From NCBI GenBank assembly GCA_029264225.1, contig JARICB010000146.1:1-5164 (forward strand): a stretch of 5,164 nt of DNA. The letters are read 5' to 3'. Origin of the DNA: Nocardioides sp. Its GTDB lineage: Bacteria > Actinomycetota > Actinomycetes > Propionibacteriales > Nocardioidaceae. Positions 1 to 5,164 of this stretch are shown here, in pieces. The position numbers and the translations under genes are program-made. Positions within the stretch are counted from its first letter, which is position 1; every line of letters begins with the position of its first letter. The notes under the pieces were generated by a model. That model was not told where the DNA came from and made no database searches. It saw nothing but the letters and a program-made list of their open reading frames with translations.

Positions 1-1388
1 CCCTGGATCGCCGTGGTGCCCTCGTAGAGGGTGTCGATCTTGGCGTCGCGGACATACTGCTCGATCGGGTATTCCTGGAGGAAGCCGGAGCCACCGAAGG
101 TCTGGAGCGACTCGGTGCCGAGCAGCACCCAGGAGCGCTCCGACCCGTAGCCCTTGACGATCGGGAGCAGCAGGTCGTTGACCGCTGCGGCCAGTTCGTC
201 CTTCTCGCCCTGGTGCGCGGCGATAGCGACGCGATCCTGCCAGGTCGCGGTGTAGAGCACGAGTGCGCGCATGGCCTCCGCGAACGACTTCTGCGTCATC
301 AGCGAACGGCGTACGTCGGGGTGGTGGGTGATCGTGACGCGGGGCGCGGTCTTGTCGGCGGCCTGCGTCAGGTCGGGGCCCTGCACGCGCTCCTTGGCGA
401 ACTCGAGGGCGTTGAGGTAGCCGGTCGAAAGGGTGGCGATGGCCTTGGTGCCGACCATCATCCGGGCGTTCTCGATCACGTCGAACATCTGCGCGATGCC
501 GTTGTGCACCTCACCGAGCAGCCAGCCCTTGGCCGGCTCGCCGCCACCGACCTGCGGGTCGCCGAAGGTGACCTCACAGGTGTTGGAGACCTTGATGCCC
601 ATCTTGTGCTCGACGTTGGTGACATAGACGCCGTTGCGCTCGCCGGTGAGTTCGCCGGTCTCGTGGTCGAAGTAGTGCTTGGGCATCCAGAAGAGCGAGA
701 GACCCTTGGTGCCGGGGCCACCGACACCCTCGACGCCCTCGGGGCGAGCCAGCACCAGGTGCATGATGTTGTCGGTCAGGTCGGACTCGGCCGAGGTGAT
801 GAAGCGCTTGACGCCGGTGATGTTCCACGAGCCGTCTTCGTTGGCCACGGCCTTGGAGCGGCCGGCGCCGACGTCGGAGCCCGCGTCGGGCTCGGTCAGC
901 ACCATCGTGCAGTGCCACTGGCGATCGACCATGATCTGGGCGACGCGCTTGTCGCGCTCGTTGCCGTTGCGGTAGACGATGCTGGCGAACGGCGGGCCCG
1001 CGGCGTAGATGTGCACCGGGGCGTTGGCGCCGAGCACCATCTCGCCGATCGCCCAGTTGAGCGACGAGGGTGCGGGGGTGCCGCCGAGTTCCTCGAGGAC
1101 CTGCAGGCGCCAGTACTCGGCGTCCATCCAGGCCTGGTAGCTGGCCTTGAAGGCCTCGTTGACGGGGGCCGTGTGGGTCGCAGGGTCGAAGACCGGCGGG
1201 TTGCGGTCGCTCTCGACGTAGGAGGCGGCCACCTCCCCGCGGGCCAACCGGTCGACCTCGGCAAGGATCTCGCGGGCCGTGTCGGTGTCGATCTCTGCGT
1301 AGGGGCCCTGCCCCAGGACCTGGTCGCGGCCGAGCACCTCGAAGAGGTTGAACTCGATGTCGCGCAGGTTGCTCTTGTAGTGGCTCAC
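1..1388 (-). CDS. fadE5: FadE5-like acyl-CoA dehydrogenase, C-terminus cut by left window edge
   Basis: Cytoplasmic FAD enzyme predicted to catalyse the alpha,beta-dehydrogenation of acyl-CoA thioesters, the first step of beta-oxidation. The translation starts [20 protein letters not shown], the N-terminal extension typical of mycobacterial FadE5-type enzymes. The ACAD N-terminal, middle and C-terminal domains follow. The middle-domain signature LTEPDAGSD lies at residues 164-172. The C-terminal signature [13 protein letters not shown] (429-441) leads into [16 protein letters not shown], where Glu456 of YEG is at the position of the catalytic base in MCAD-type enzymes. Only 462 codons are visible; FadE5 proteins are about 610 residues, so the last ~150, including the extra C-terminal domain, are outside the window. 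The GTG start at 1388 is chosen for the conserved MSHYKSN and a good SD just upstream. It is divergent from the Rrf2 gene. The family call is very secure; substrate chain length cannot be read from sequence. Confidence 0.95.
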   Translation of the reverse strand, partial: MSHYKSNLRDIEFNLFEVLGRDQVLGQGPYAEIDTDTAREILAEVDRLARGEVAASYVESDRNPPVFDPATHTAPVNEAFKASYQAWMDAEYWRLQVLEELGGTPAPSSLNWAIGEMVLGANAPVHIYAAGPPFASIVYRNGNERDKRVAQIMVDRQWHCTMVLTEPDAGSDVGAGRSKAVANEDGSWNITGVKRFITSAESDLTDNIMHLVLARPEGVEGVGGPGTKGLSLFWMPKHYFDHETGELTGERNGVYVTNVEHKMGIKVSNTCEVTFGDPQVGGGEPAKGWLLGEVHNGIAQMFDVIENARMMVGTKAIATLSTGYLNALEFAKERVQGPDLTQAADKTAPRVTITHHPDVRRSLMTQKSFAEAMRALVLYTATWQDRVAIAAHQGEKDELAAAVNDLLLPIVKGYGSERSWVLLGTESLQTFGGSGFLQEYPIEQYVRDAKIDTLYEGTTAIQ

Positions 1389-1390
1389 TG

Positions 1391-1400
1391 CTCCACCTTT
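1391..1400 (-). promoter_or_regulatory. Strong Shine-Dalgarno of fadE5
   Basis: On the minus strand the bases before the GTG start read AAAGGTGGAGCAGTG. The purine-rich AAGGTGGAG closely matches the anti-SD complement, with AGGTGG ending four bases before the start codon. This fixes the GTG as the start. It contrasts with the Rrf2, NTF2-like and DUF2461 genes in this window, none of which has a recognisable SD. Confidence 0.75.
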
Positions 1401-1414
1401 TCTACTTCGGGGGG

Positions 1415-1429
1415 CGCCCGCGGCGGGCG
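1415..1429. repeat. 15-bp perfect palindrome in the fadE5 leader
   Basis: CGCCCGC-G-GCGGGCG: two 7-base arms around one central base, about 27 bases upstream of the fadE5 GTG. The one-base centre is too tight for a full RNA hairpin; as RNA it would fold with 5-bp arms and a 5-base loop. It could be a dimeric-repressor operator or a leader hairpin close to the SD. In DNA this GC-rich a chance palindrome of this composition is not surprising, so function is uncertain. Confidence 0.4.
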
Positions 1430-1507
1430 ATCCGGATTGGTCCTCTGGGGCGGGTTCCGGGTGGATCCCGCGCGAGCAGCAACGGGCGGCTACTGGTCGG
1501 TAACTTA

Positions 1508-1536
1508 ATGATGCATCGGTAGGCGCGCGGAATCAA
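1508..1536 (-). promoter_or_regulatory. Candidate sigma70-type promoter of fadE5
   Basis: On the minus strand TTGATT (1536-1531) is followed, after exactly 17 bases, by CATCAT (1513-1508). They match TTGACA at 4 of 6 positions and TATAAT at 4 of 6. The stretch around 1501-1516 is the most AT-rich part of the intergenic region. Transcription would begin near 1500, giving a leader of about 110 bases that contains the 1415-1429 palindrome and the SD. Prediction by eye only. Confidence 0.45.
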
Positions 1537-1576
1537 CACCGGGTGGCTTTCTGTGACGCAATCGCCGGGTCGGGCC

Positions 1577-1614
1577 CGGTTCGCTGGCCCCGGGAACCGA
1601 ACCTTCTCCAGGTT
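1577..1614. promoter_or_regulatory. Cluster of GGTT/AACC inverted repeats, candidate operator
   Basis: CGGTTC (1577-1582) pairs with GAACCG (1594-1599). Overlapping it, GAACC occurs twice in tandem (1594-1603). AACCT (1600-1604) pairs with AGGTT (1610-1614) across five bases. Repeated half-sites just upstream of, and partly overlapping, the candidate -35 of the Rrf2-family gene are what an autoregulatory operator would look like. The assignment to the Rrf2 protein is inference; no known consensus was matched. Confidence 0.35.
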
Positions 1615-1642
1615 GAGGGGTAGTCCCGACATCTCTGACAAA
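1613..1642 (+). promoter_or_regulatory. Candidate promoter of the Rrf2 gene, leaderless transcript
   Basis: TTGAGG (1613-1618) matches TTGACA at 4 of 6 positions. It is followed after 18 bases by a weak -10, GACAAA (1637-1642). Transcription would start at or within a base or two of the ATG at 1651. The bases before the ATG, CAAACTGCCCCC, contain no SD, so a leaderless mRNA, common in actinobacteria, fits. The -10 is poor, so this is tentative. Confidence 0.35.
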
Positions 1643-1650
1643 CTGCCCCC

Positions 1651-2109
1651 ATGCGTGTCTCCGCCAAGGCCGACTACGCCCTTCGGGCGCTCATCGAGAT
1701 CGCGACCGTGACCGACGGGGCGCCGGTCAGCGCCGAACAGCTGGGCCGGGCGCAAACCATTCCCCGCGGCTTCCTCCAGGCGATCCTGGCCGACCTGCGA
1801 CGCGCCGAGATCGTGGTCTCCCAGCGCGGCCAGTCCGGTGGCTGGCGCTTCGCCCGACCGCCGGAGAAGATCTCGGTCGCCGACGTGATCCGCGCCGTCG
1901 ATGGACCCCTGGTCTCGGTCTACGGCCTCCGCCCCGAAGCGGTCGACTACGGCGACTCGGCCAAGGTGCTCCAGCACGTGTGGATCGCAGCCCGCAGATC
2001 CCTGCGCTCGGTCTTCGAAGAAGTCTCGATCCAGCATCTGGTCGAAGGCAGGCTGCCCGATGCGGTGGCCGAGCTCACCGCCGACGAGGACGCGTGGGAG
2101 CCACACTGA
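1651..2109 (+). CDS. Rrf2-family transcriptional regulator lacking cysteines
   Basis: A 152-residue protein, the usual length for the Rrf2 family (IscR, NsrR, CymR, RsrR), which are dimeric winged-helix DNA-binding regulators. The start MRVSAKADYALRAL is the classical N-terminal family motif and supports the ATG at 1651 despite the missing SD. The helix-turn-helix lies at about residues 27-53 (SAEQLGRAQTIPRGFLQAIL, then the LRRAEIV turn). The wing is SQRGQSGGWRFARP (57-70), followed by ISVADVIRAVDGPL. There is no cysteine anywhere, so the three-Cys iron-sulfur ligation of IscR/NsrR is impossible; about residues 90-110, where those ligands would fall, read VYGLRPEAVDYGDSAKVLQH. It must sense something else, or act through CymR-like protein contact. 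Divergent from fadE5 and 58 bases upstream of the NTF2-like gene, so either may be its target. Confidence 0.93.
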   Translation: MRVSAKADYALRALIEIATVTDGAPVSAEQLGRAQTIPRGFLQAILADLRRAEIVVSQRGQSGGWRFARPPEKISVADVIRAVDGPLVSVYGLRPEAVDYGDSAKVLQHVWIAARRSLRSVFEEVSIQHLVEGRLPDAVAELTADEDAWEPH

Positions 2110-2132
2110 TCCATCGGCGTACCAGCAACCAC

Positions 2133-2146
2133 TAGAACACGTTCTC
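2133..2146 (+). promoter_or_regulatory. KstR-like operator upstream of the isomerase-like gene
   Basis: TAGAACACGTTCTC contains the inverted repeat AGAAC-AC-GTTCT (2134-2145). It fits TNNAACNNGTTNNA, the consensus of the TetR-family cholesterol-catabolism repressor KstR, at all fixed positions except the last (C instead of A). It lies 21 bases before the ATG at 2168. TAGAAC (2133-2138) could itself be a -10 element (4 of 6 against TATAAT), though no convincing -35 precedes it. If so, repressor binding would block the promoter directly. I noticed no other AACNNGTT core in the window. The identity of the binding protein is inferred from the motif alone. Confidence 0.55.
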
Positions 2147-2167
2147 GTTTCGACGTACGCTCGCGCC

Positions 2168-2644
2168 ATGTCAGAGCCGATGCCCAGCGAAACCACGGAC
2201 GCCATCACCTGGGATGCGCCCAACGACGACCATCCCGCCCGTCGGGCTGCGCAGCAGTCCTATGCCGCGGTGTCGAGCGGTGTCTTCGAGGACTGGATCG
2301 CGAATTTTGCGCCGAACGCCGTGATCGAGGACCCCGTCGGTCCCTCGATGTTCGACCCGGAGGGCGTCGGCCACCACGGTCACGACGGCATTCGCAAGTT
2401 CTGGGACCTGGCCATCGCCTCGATTGCCAAGTTCCACTTCCACATCACCGACAGCCACGCCAACGGCAACGAGTGCGCCAACATCGGCACCATCACCACC
2501 ACCTTCGCCGATGGCGGCACGGTCGCTACCGATCTGGTGATGATCTACCGCGTCAACGACGATGGGCTGGTCTCCTCCATGCGCGCCCACTGGGAGCCCG
2601 AACGCGCGATGGCTACCTACCGCAAGCCCGACACTCAGGGGTAG
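2168..2644 (+). CDS. NTF2/SnoaL-fold protein, ketosteroid isomerase-like
   Basis: A 158-residue soluble protein of the NTF2-like superfamily, which includes steroid delta5-3-isomerase, SnoaL cyclases and many uncharacterised proteins. NAVIEDPVGPSMFDPEG (50-66) resembles the VEDPFG motif of Pseudomonas putida ketosteroid isomerase, placing Asp55 where that enzyme has its base Asp40. The C-terminal strands RVNDDGLVSSMRAHW (128-142) align with RFDEHGRIQTMQAYW. In that alignment the oxyanion-hole Asp103 becomes Met125. Tyr32 falls one residue from the position of Tyr16. It may therefore be a divergent isomerase, an enzyme on another enolisable substrate, or a binding protein. The ATG at 2168 is chosen because the frame upstream overlaps the Rrf2 gene and has no family similarity; no SD is visible. 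A KstR-like box lies just upstream. Fold secure, reaction not. Confidence 0.85.
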   Translation: MSEPMPSETTDAITWDAPNDDHPARRAAQQSYAAVSSGVFEDWIANFAPNAVIEDPVGPSMFDPEGVGHHGHDGIRKFWDLAIASIAKFHFHITDSHANGNECANIGTITTTFADGGTVATDLVMIYRVNDDGLVSSMRAHWEPERAMATYRKPDTQG

Positions 2645-2654
2645 CGCGCCGCGT

Positions 2655-3287
2655 CTACGACGGGTCGAGGCGAGCGAGCCAGTCCACGAGCGGCTTGAGG
2701 GCGCGCCAGTCCTGGCGAATCAGGTCCGCGACCTCGGGTGTGTGGATCACCGGCTCGAAGCCGATCAACCTCCCGGCGAAGAGTGAGCGGTGTCGCAGCA
2801 GCTCGATCCGCGGGTGCTCCTTGTCGTAACCCCGCGGTGAGGTCTTGAGCCGGTCGCCGGAGATCTCGAAGCCCGACCTCTCGATCTTGGCCAGGATCCG
2901 TTTCAGCTGCGTTCCGGTCTTCTCCTCGACGATCGCGTTGCGGAAAGCGGCCAACCGTGGGGCCTCCGCGTCGTAGAAGCCGGCACCTGTCCGCACACCG
3001 CGCGGCGAGAGTTCGACGTACCAGCCGGTCGAGGGGGCGACGCCGGCGAAGGCGCCCTGATGGGTCTTGTACGGCGTCTTGTCGCGGGCGAAGCGCACGT
3101 CGCGGTAGGGCCGAAAGATCTTGACCGTGCCGAACTCGGGCGCAAGTTCGTCGGTGAGCGCCTTCATCGGAGACTGGACCGAGTCGCGGTAGACATCCTT
3201 GTGGGCCTCCCAGAACGACTTGGTGTTGTCCATCTCCAAGTCGTCGTAGAAATCCAGGGCAGCGACAGGGAATCCGGTGAAACTCAC
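2655..3287 (-). CDS. DUF2461 family protein
   Basis: A 210-residue protein that matches, over its whole length, the DUF2461 (TIGR02453) family, whose function is unknown. Recognisable family features are FTGFPVAALDFYDDL at the N-terminus (3-17), NTKSFW (21-26), the basic core RPYRDVRFARDKTPYKTHQG (59-78), FYDAEAPRLAAFR (104-116), and LKTSPRGYDKEHPRIELL (147-164). There is no signal peptide or membrane segment, so it is probably cytoplasmic. The GTG start at 3287 abuts the TAG of the upstream lipoprotein gene (TAGGTG) with no SD, suggesting translation by termination-reinitiation. The next start, Met20, would delete the conserved N-terminal motif. It converges on the NTF2-like gene with 10 bases between stops and no recognisable terminator. 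Why a cytoplasmic DUF2461 should be coupled to two envelope genes is unknown. Confidence 0.9.
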   Translation of the reverse strand: MSFTGFPVAALDFYDDLEMDNTKSFWEAHKDVYRDSVQSPMKALTDELAPEFGTVKIFRPYRDVRFARDKTPYKTHQGAFAGVAPSTGWYVELSPRGVRTGAGFYDAEAPRLAAFRNAIVEEKTGTQLKRILAKIERSGFEISGDRLKTSPRGYDKEHPRIELLRHRSLFAGRLIGFEPVIHTPEVADLIRQDWRALKPLVDWLARLDPS

Positions 3288-4340
3288 CTAGGAGACGCTA
3301 GCCGAGACCTGCTCGTCGCCCCCCTCACCGAACACATTGAGCGTCACGATGCCGTCGGCGCACTCGGGTGCGCCGAGGAACGCGTCGCCGGTCGACGTCG
3401 ACTCGAAGGCGACCGAAAGATCCGAGCCGTCCCAGCGCATCAGCGTGGCGGGATCGGATCGCCGCTGCGGGTCGCGGGCGAAGAACGTGTCGCCGCCGCA
3501 GGGGATGAGGGTGCCGGTGGTGCCTGGGCCGAGATCCTGCACGGGACCGTCGAGGCTGCCTGTCGTGGCTCGGAATCGGGCCACTTCTTGGCGCTGCGCC
3601 TTGGGCACCTCGGAGAAGATGACGCCGTTGTCGGTCGCGGCAACGTCCCAGACTTTGCACTCGGCCGGACCGGCAACCGCCCGCGGCTGGCTTGCCTGGT
3701 CGAGCAGGTGAGCGGTGCGGCACGCGATCGGCCGTCGGTCATCGAAGGTCATCAGCCCGACCCCGTGCTCGCTCGCGTTCAGGTTGGCGAACCCCGTGCG
3801 CGCGGGCGCGCACCAGCCGTCTTCGCCGTTGGTGTCGGCGATCGCCATCGTGGCCAGGCAGTAGGAGCCGCCTTCGCCGAGGGTCGGGTAGTAGAGGTCG
3901 CCCTCGGCCATCGCCCATCCGCCGCCGTTGGTGGGCTCGGGGCTGACGATGCGGGTCTGCGTACCGGTGCTCAGGTCCACGAGCACGCCCCACCCGGCGC
4001 TCGCCTCGCCTCCGAACGAAGTGGAGACCACGGCCGTGTCGCCGGCGAGCAGGACCGCGTCTACCGAACCTCCCTGCTCGGCGGGTACGACGACACGCTC
4101 CTCACCCTCGAAGACGACCTCGGTCTCGGTCACGACGGCGGTCCAGAGTTCGCCGACGATCACTCGCTGGTCAGGGTCGTGGCCGGTGGGTTGCCACTCC
4201 AGCGGGGCCGCGTTCTGCGTTGTCGTGGAGTCGCTGGTGGGCGGGCGCGAGGGATCCGACCGGGACCGCTCGCTGTCGGTGCCACAGGCGGTCAGGACGA
4301 GCAGCGTCGTCGCGATCGTCGTACTGGCGACCAGGCGCAT
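3288..4340 (-). CDS. Secreted lipoprotein, possible beta-propeller, function unknown
   Basis: A 350-residue predicted lipoprotein. The N-terminus MRLVASTTIATTLLVLTACG has one basic residue, a hydrophobic stretch, and the lipobox LTAC with Cys19 as the lipidated residue. A Ser/Thr/Pro/Asp-rich linker (about 20-45) follows, typical of proteins tethered outside the membrane. The remainder is rich in short beta-strand and turn motifs such as GWGVLVDLSTGTQT, DNGVIFSEV and ADGIVTLNVF, suggesting a propeller-like fold, though no named family was recognised. Six further cysteines (161, 177, 207, 228, 281, 327) are spaced as possible disulfide pairs, consistent with an exported domain. The ATG at 4340 is chosen for the lipobox and because it overlaps the upstream peptidase stop by one base (TGATG). 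The frame is open further upstream to 4634, but that part lies inside the peptidase gene and encodes Arg/Pro-rich shadow sequence. Confidence 0.88.
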   Translation of the reverse strand: MRLVASTTIATTLLVLTACGTDSERSRSDPSRPPTSDSTTTQNAAPLEWQPTGHDPDQRVIVGELWTAVVTETEVVFEGEERVVVPAEQGGSVDAVLLAGDTAVVSTSFGGEASAGWGVLVDLSTGTQTRIVSPEPTNGGGWAMAEGDLYYPTLGEGGSYCLATMAIADTNGEDGWCAPARTGFANLNASEHGVGLMTFDDRRPIACRTAHLLDQASQPRAVAGPAECKVWDVAATDNGVIFSEVPKAQRQEVARFRATTGSLDGPVQDLGPGTTGTLIPCGGDTFFARDPQRRSDPATLMRWDGSDLSVAFESTSTGDAFLGAPECADGIVTLNVFGEGGDEQVSASVS

Positions 4341-5164
4341 CAGAGCCCCACGTTGTGCTGGAAGTGCGCCTGGTTGGCCCGATAGCTCTTGTAGGCCGAC
4401 TGCCACTGGGTGCGCGCGATCCGTGGTTCGGAGGGGTCGAACTTGCTCTGGTCCCAGGGCTCGAAGTAGCCGAGCAGGCGCTTGCCGGCGGCGTCCTGAT
4501 TGAAGCCGCGCCCGACCTGGAAGTGGCCGGAAGCGTCGTCGTCGAGGTAGGGGTAGTACTGCTTGAGCAGGTTCGGGTGCAGCACGACCGGGGCCGTGTA
4601 GTCGTGGACGTGCTTCATCATCAGCAGGTACCACTGGGAGTAGGTGAAGTCACCGATGTCGAGGGTGATGTAGTCACCCGCGTGCTTGCGCTGGTCGTAG
4701 CCGGTGGCCTCGTTGACCACGCGCACCATATCGGTAATCGCGGTGCCTGCGCTGGTGGTCCCGAGTTGGCTGGCCCAGTACGCCTGACCGCGGCGCTCGC
4801 CGGTCCAACCCCAGGCGATCATCTGCATGGCCGTCGGGCCGCAGTAGTAGGTGCGGTTCTGCGGACGCACCTGCTTCGGTTTGAGGATCGTGAACTTGTC
4901 GGGGTAGTCGGCGGCGGTCTTGGTGCCCGGGCGGCCCTCGACCTGGGCTCGGGTGGTCGCAGCGAACTTGGCGGGCAGGGCAACGCCTTGGATCTCGTGC
5001 CGGAGCAGCCACACCTTGGAAACCGACCGGGCGGCGGCGCTGAGTTCGGCGCGTTCGGCCCTGGCGCGGGCGGCGACGGAGCCGCGGGTGCGCTGTCGCA
5101 ACAGCGCGGCCGGGTCGGGGTCGCCGGTCGTCTCGGGCCTGGCGCGACGAGGGGTTGAGGTCGC
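4340..5164 (-). CDS. C39-like cysteine peptidase, N-terminus cut by right window edge
   Basis: Resembles the peptidase C39-like papain-fold family. RTYYCGPTAMQMIAWGW carries the expected nucleophile Cys (codon at 4841-4843) in the family's YYCGP context. SAGTAITDMVRVVNEATGY follows, and the expected catalytic His is in SGHFQVGRGFN (4523-4525). The acidic position, normally Asp in a DP motif, appears as YFEPWD, so Glu (4460-4462) or the Asp at 4451-4453 would have to serve. 274 residues are visible and the frame is open to the window edge. A TTG at 5101 could be called as a start but has no support; the residues before it continue in frame, so the true start, and any signal peptide, are probably outside. 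First visible gene of an operon with the lipoprotein and DUF2461 genes. Its substrate is unknown: stand-alone C39-like proteins without a transporter are not necessarily bacteriocin leader peptidases. Confidence 0.85.
   Translation of the reverse strand, partial: ATSTPRRARPETTGDPDPAALLRQRTRGSVAARARAERAELSAAARSVSKVWLLRHEIQGVALPAKFAATTRAQVEGRPGTKTAADYPDKFTILKPKQVRPQNRTYYCGPTAMQMIAWGWTGERRGQAYWASQLGTTSAGTAITDMVRVVNEATGYDQRKHAGDYITLDIGDFTYSQWYLLMMKHVHDYTAPVVLHPNLLKQYYPYLDDDASGHFQVGRGFNQDAAGKRLLGYFEPWDQSKFDPSEPRIARTQWQSAYKSYRANQAHFQHNVGL

Noticed and set aside
213..1508. Long plus-strand open frame (431 codons) opposite fadE5
   Set aside because: Antisense shadow of a clearly recognised gene in GC-rich DNA; the translation is Gly/Val/Asp/Leu-rich with no family motif.
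1551..1566. TGTGACGCAATCGCC as a possible CRP/FNR site
   Set aside because: Only the left half-site TGTGA is present; there is no matching TCACA half.
1901..2167. Earlier start for the NTF2-like gene at 1901
   Set aside because: The extra 89 residues are a shifted-frame reading of the Rrf2 gene with no NTF2 similarity.
1402..2223. Minus-strand open frame (273 codons) across the intergenic region and the Rrf2 gene
   Set aside because: It covers the whole antisense of the recognised Rrf2 gene and the promoter region, and its translation shows no domain.
2645..2654. Terminator between the convergent NTF2-like and DUF2461 genes
   Set aside because: Only 10 bases separate the stop codons, and I found no stem-loop with a T-run on either strand nearby.
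3391..3402. GTCGACGTCGAC palindrome
   Set aside because: It encodes part of the lipoprotein (STSTG region on the minus strand) and is explained by codon use.
3837..3846. GGCGATCGCC palindrome as a possible regulatory site
   Set aside because: Inside the lipoprotein coding region and a common short palindrome in GC-rich DNA.
3060..4385. Plus-strand open frame (441 codons) opposite the DUF2461 and lipoprotein genes
   Set aside because: Antisense of two supported genes; no recognisable motif, and composition typical of GC-rich shadows.
4341..4634. Upstream extension of the lipoprotein gene to a start at 4634
   Set aside because: It would add 98 Arg/Pro-rich residues lying inside the peptidase gene and would bury the lipoprotein signal sequence.
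4220..5158. Plus-strand open frame (312 codons) opposite the C39-like peptidase
   Set aside because: The minus strand carries the catalytic Cys and His motifs of a known fold; the plus frame is low-complexity Gly/Val/Ala sequence.

Overview
The window is GC-rich, densely packed bacterial DNA with GTG as well as ATG starts, weak or absent Shine-Dalgarno sequences at several genes, and long spurious antisense frames. Together with a FadE5-type acyl-CoA dehydrogenase, a KstR-type DNA motif and actinobacterial-looking proteins, this points to an actinobacterium, plausibly a Nocardioides-like member of the Propionibacteriales. The genus is inference from protein resemblance; there is no marker gene here.

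Left part (1-1388, minus strand): the first 462 codons of a FadE5-like acyl-CoA dehydrogenase; its C-terminus lies beyond the left edge. A 262-base divergent intergenic region (1389-1650) follows. It holds a good SD, a 15-bp palindrome in the fadE5 leader, a plausible minus-strand promoter, a cluster of GGTT/AACC inverted repeats, and a possible leaderless promoter for the plus-strand gene.

Middle part (1651-2644, plus strand): a cysteine-free Rrf2-family regulator, then after 58 bases a small NTF2/SnoaL-fold protein resembling ketosteroid isomerase. The short gap contains TAGAACACGTTCTC, which differs at one position from the KstR consensus TNNAACNNGTTNNA. This suggests, without proving, that the isomerase-like gene belongs to a steroid/cholesterol or lipid regulon. 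The Rrf2 regulator may control itself and/or the divergent fadE5.

Right part (2655-5164, minus strand): a tightly coupled three-gene operon, transcribed right to left. It comprises a C39-like cysteine peptidase (N-terminus beyond the right edge), a secreted lipoprotein with a clear lipobox (1-base overlap, TGATG), and a DUF2461 protein of unknown function whose GTG start directly follows the lipoprotein stop codon. It converges on the isomerase-like gene with only 10 bases between stop codons and no recognisable terminator.

No tRNA, rRNA, CRISPR array, insertion sequence or phage gene was seen. Most of the window is ordinary chromosomal content. The items most worth checking are the KstR-like box with its isomerase-like gene, the unexplained C39/lipoprotein/DUF2461 operon, and the operator-like repeats between fadE5 and the Rrf2 gene.
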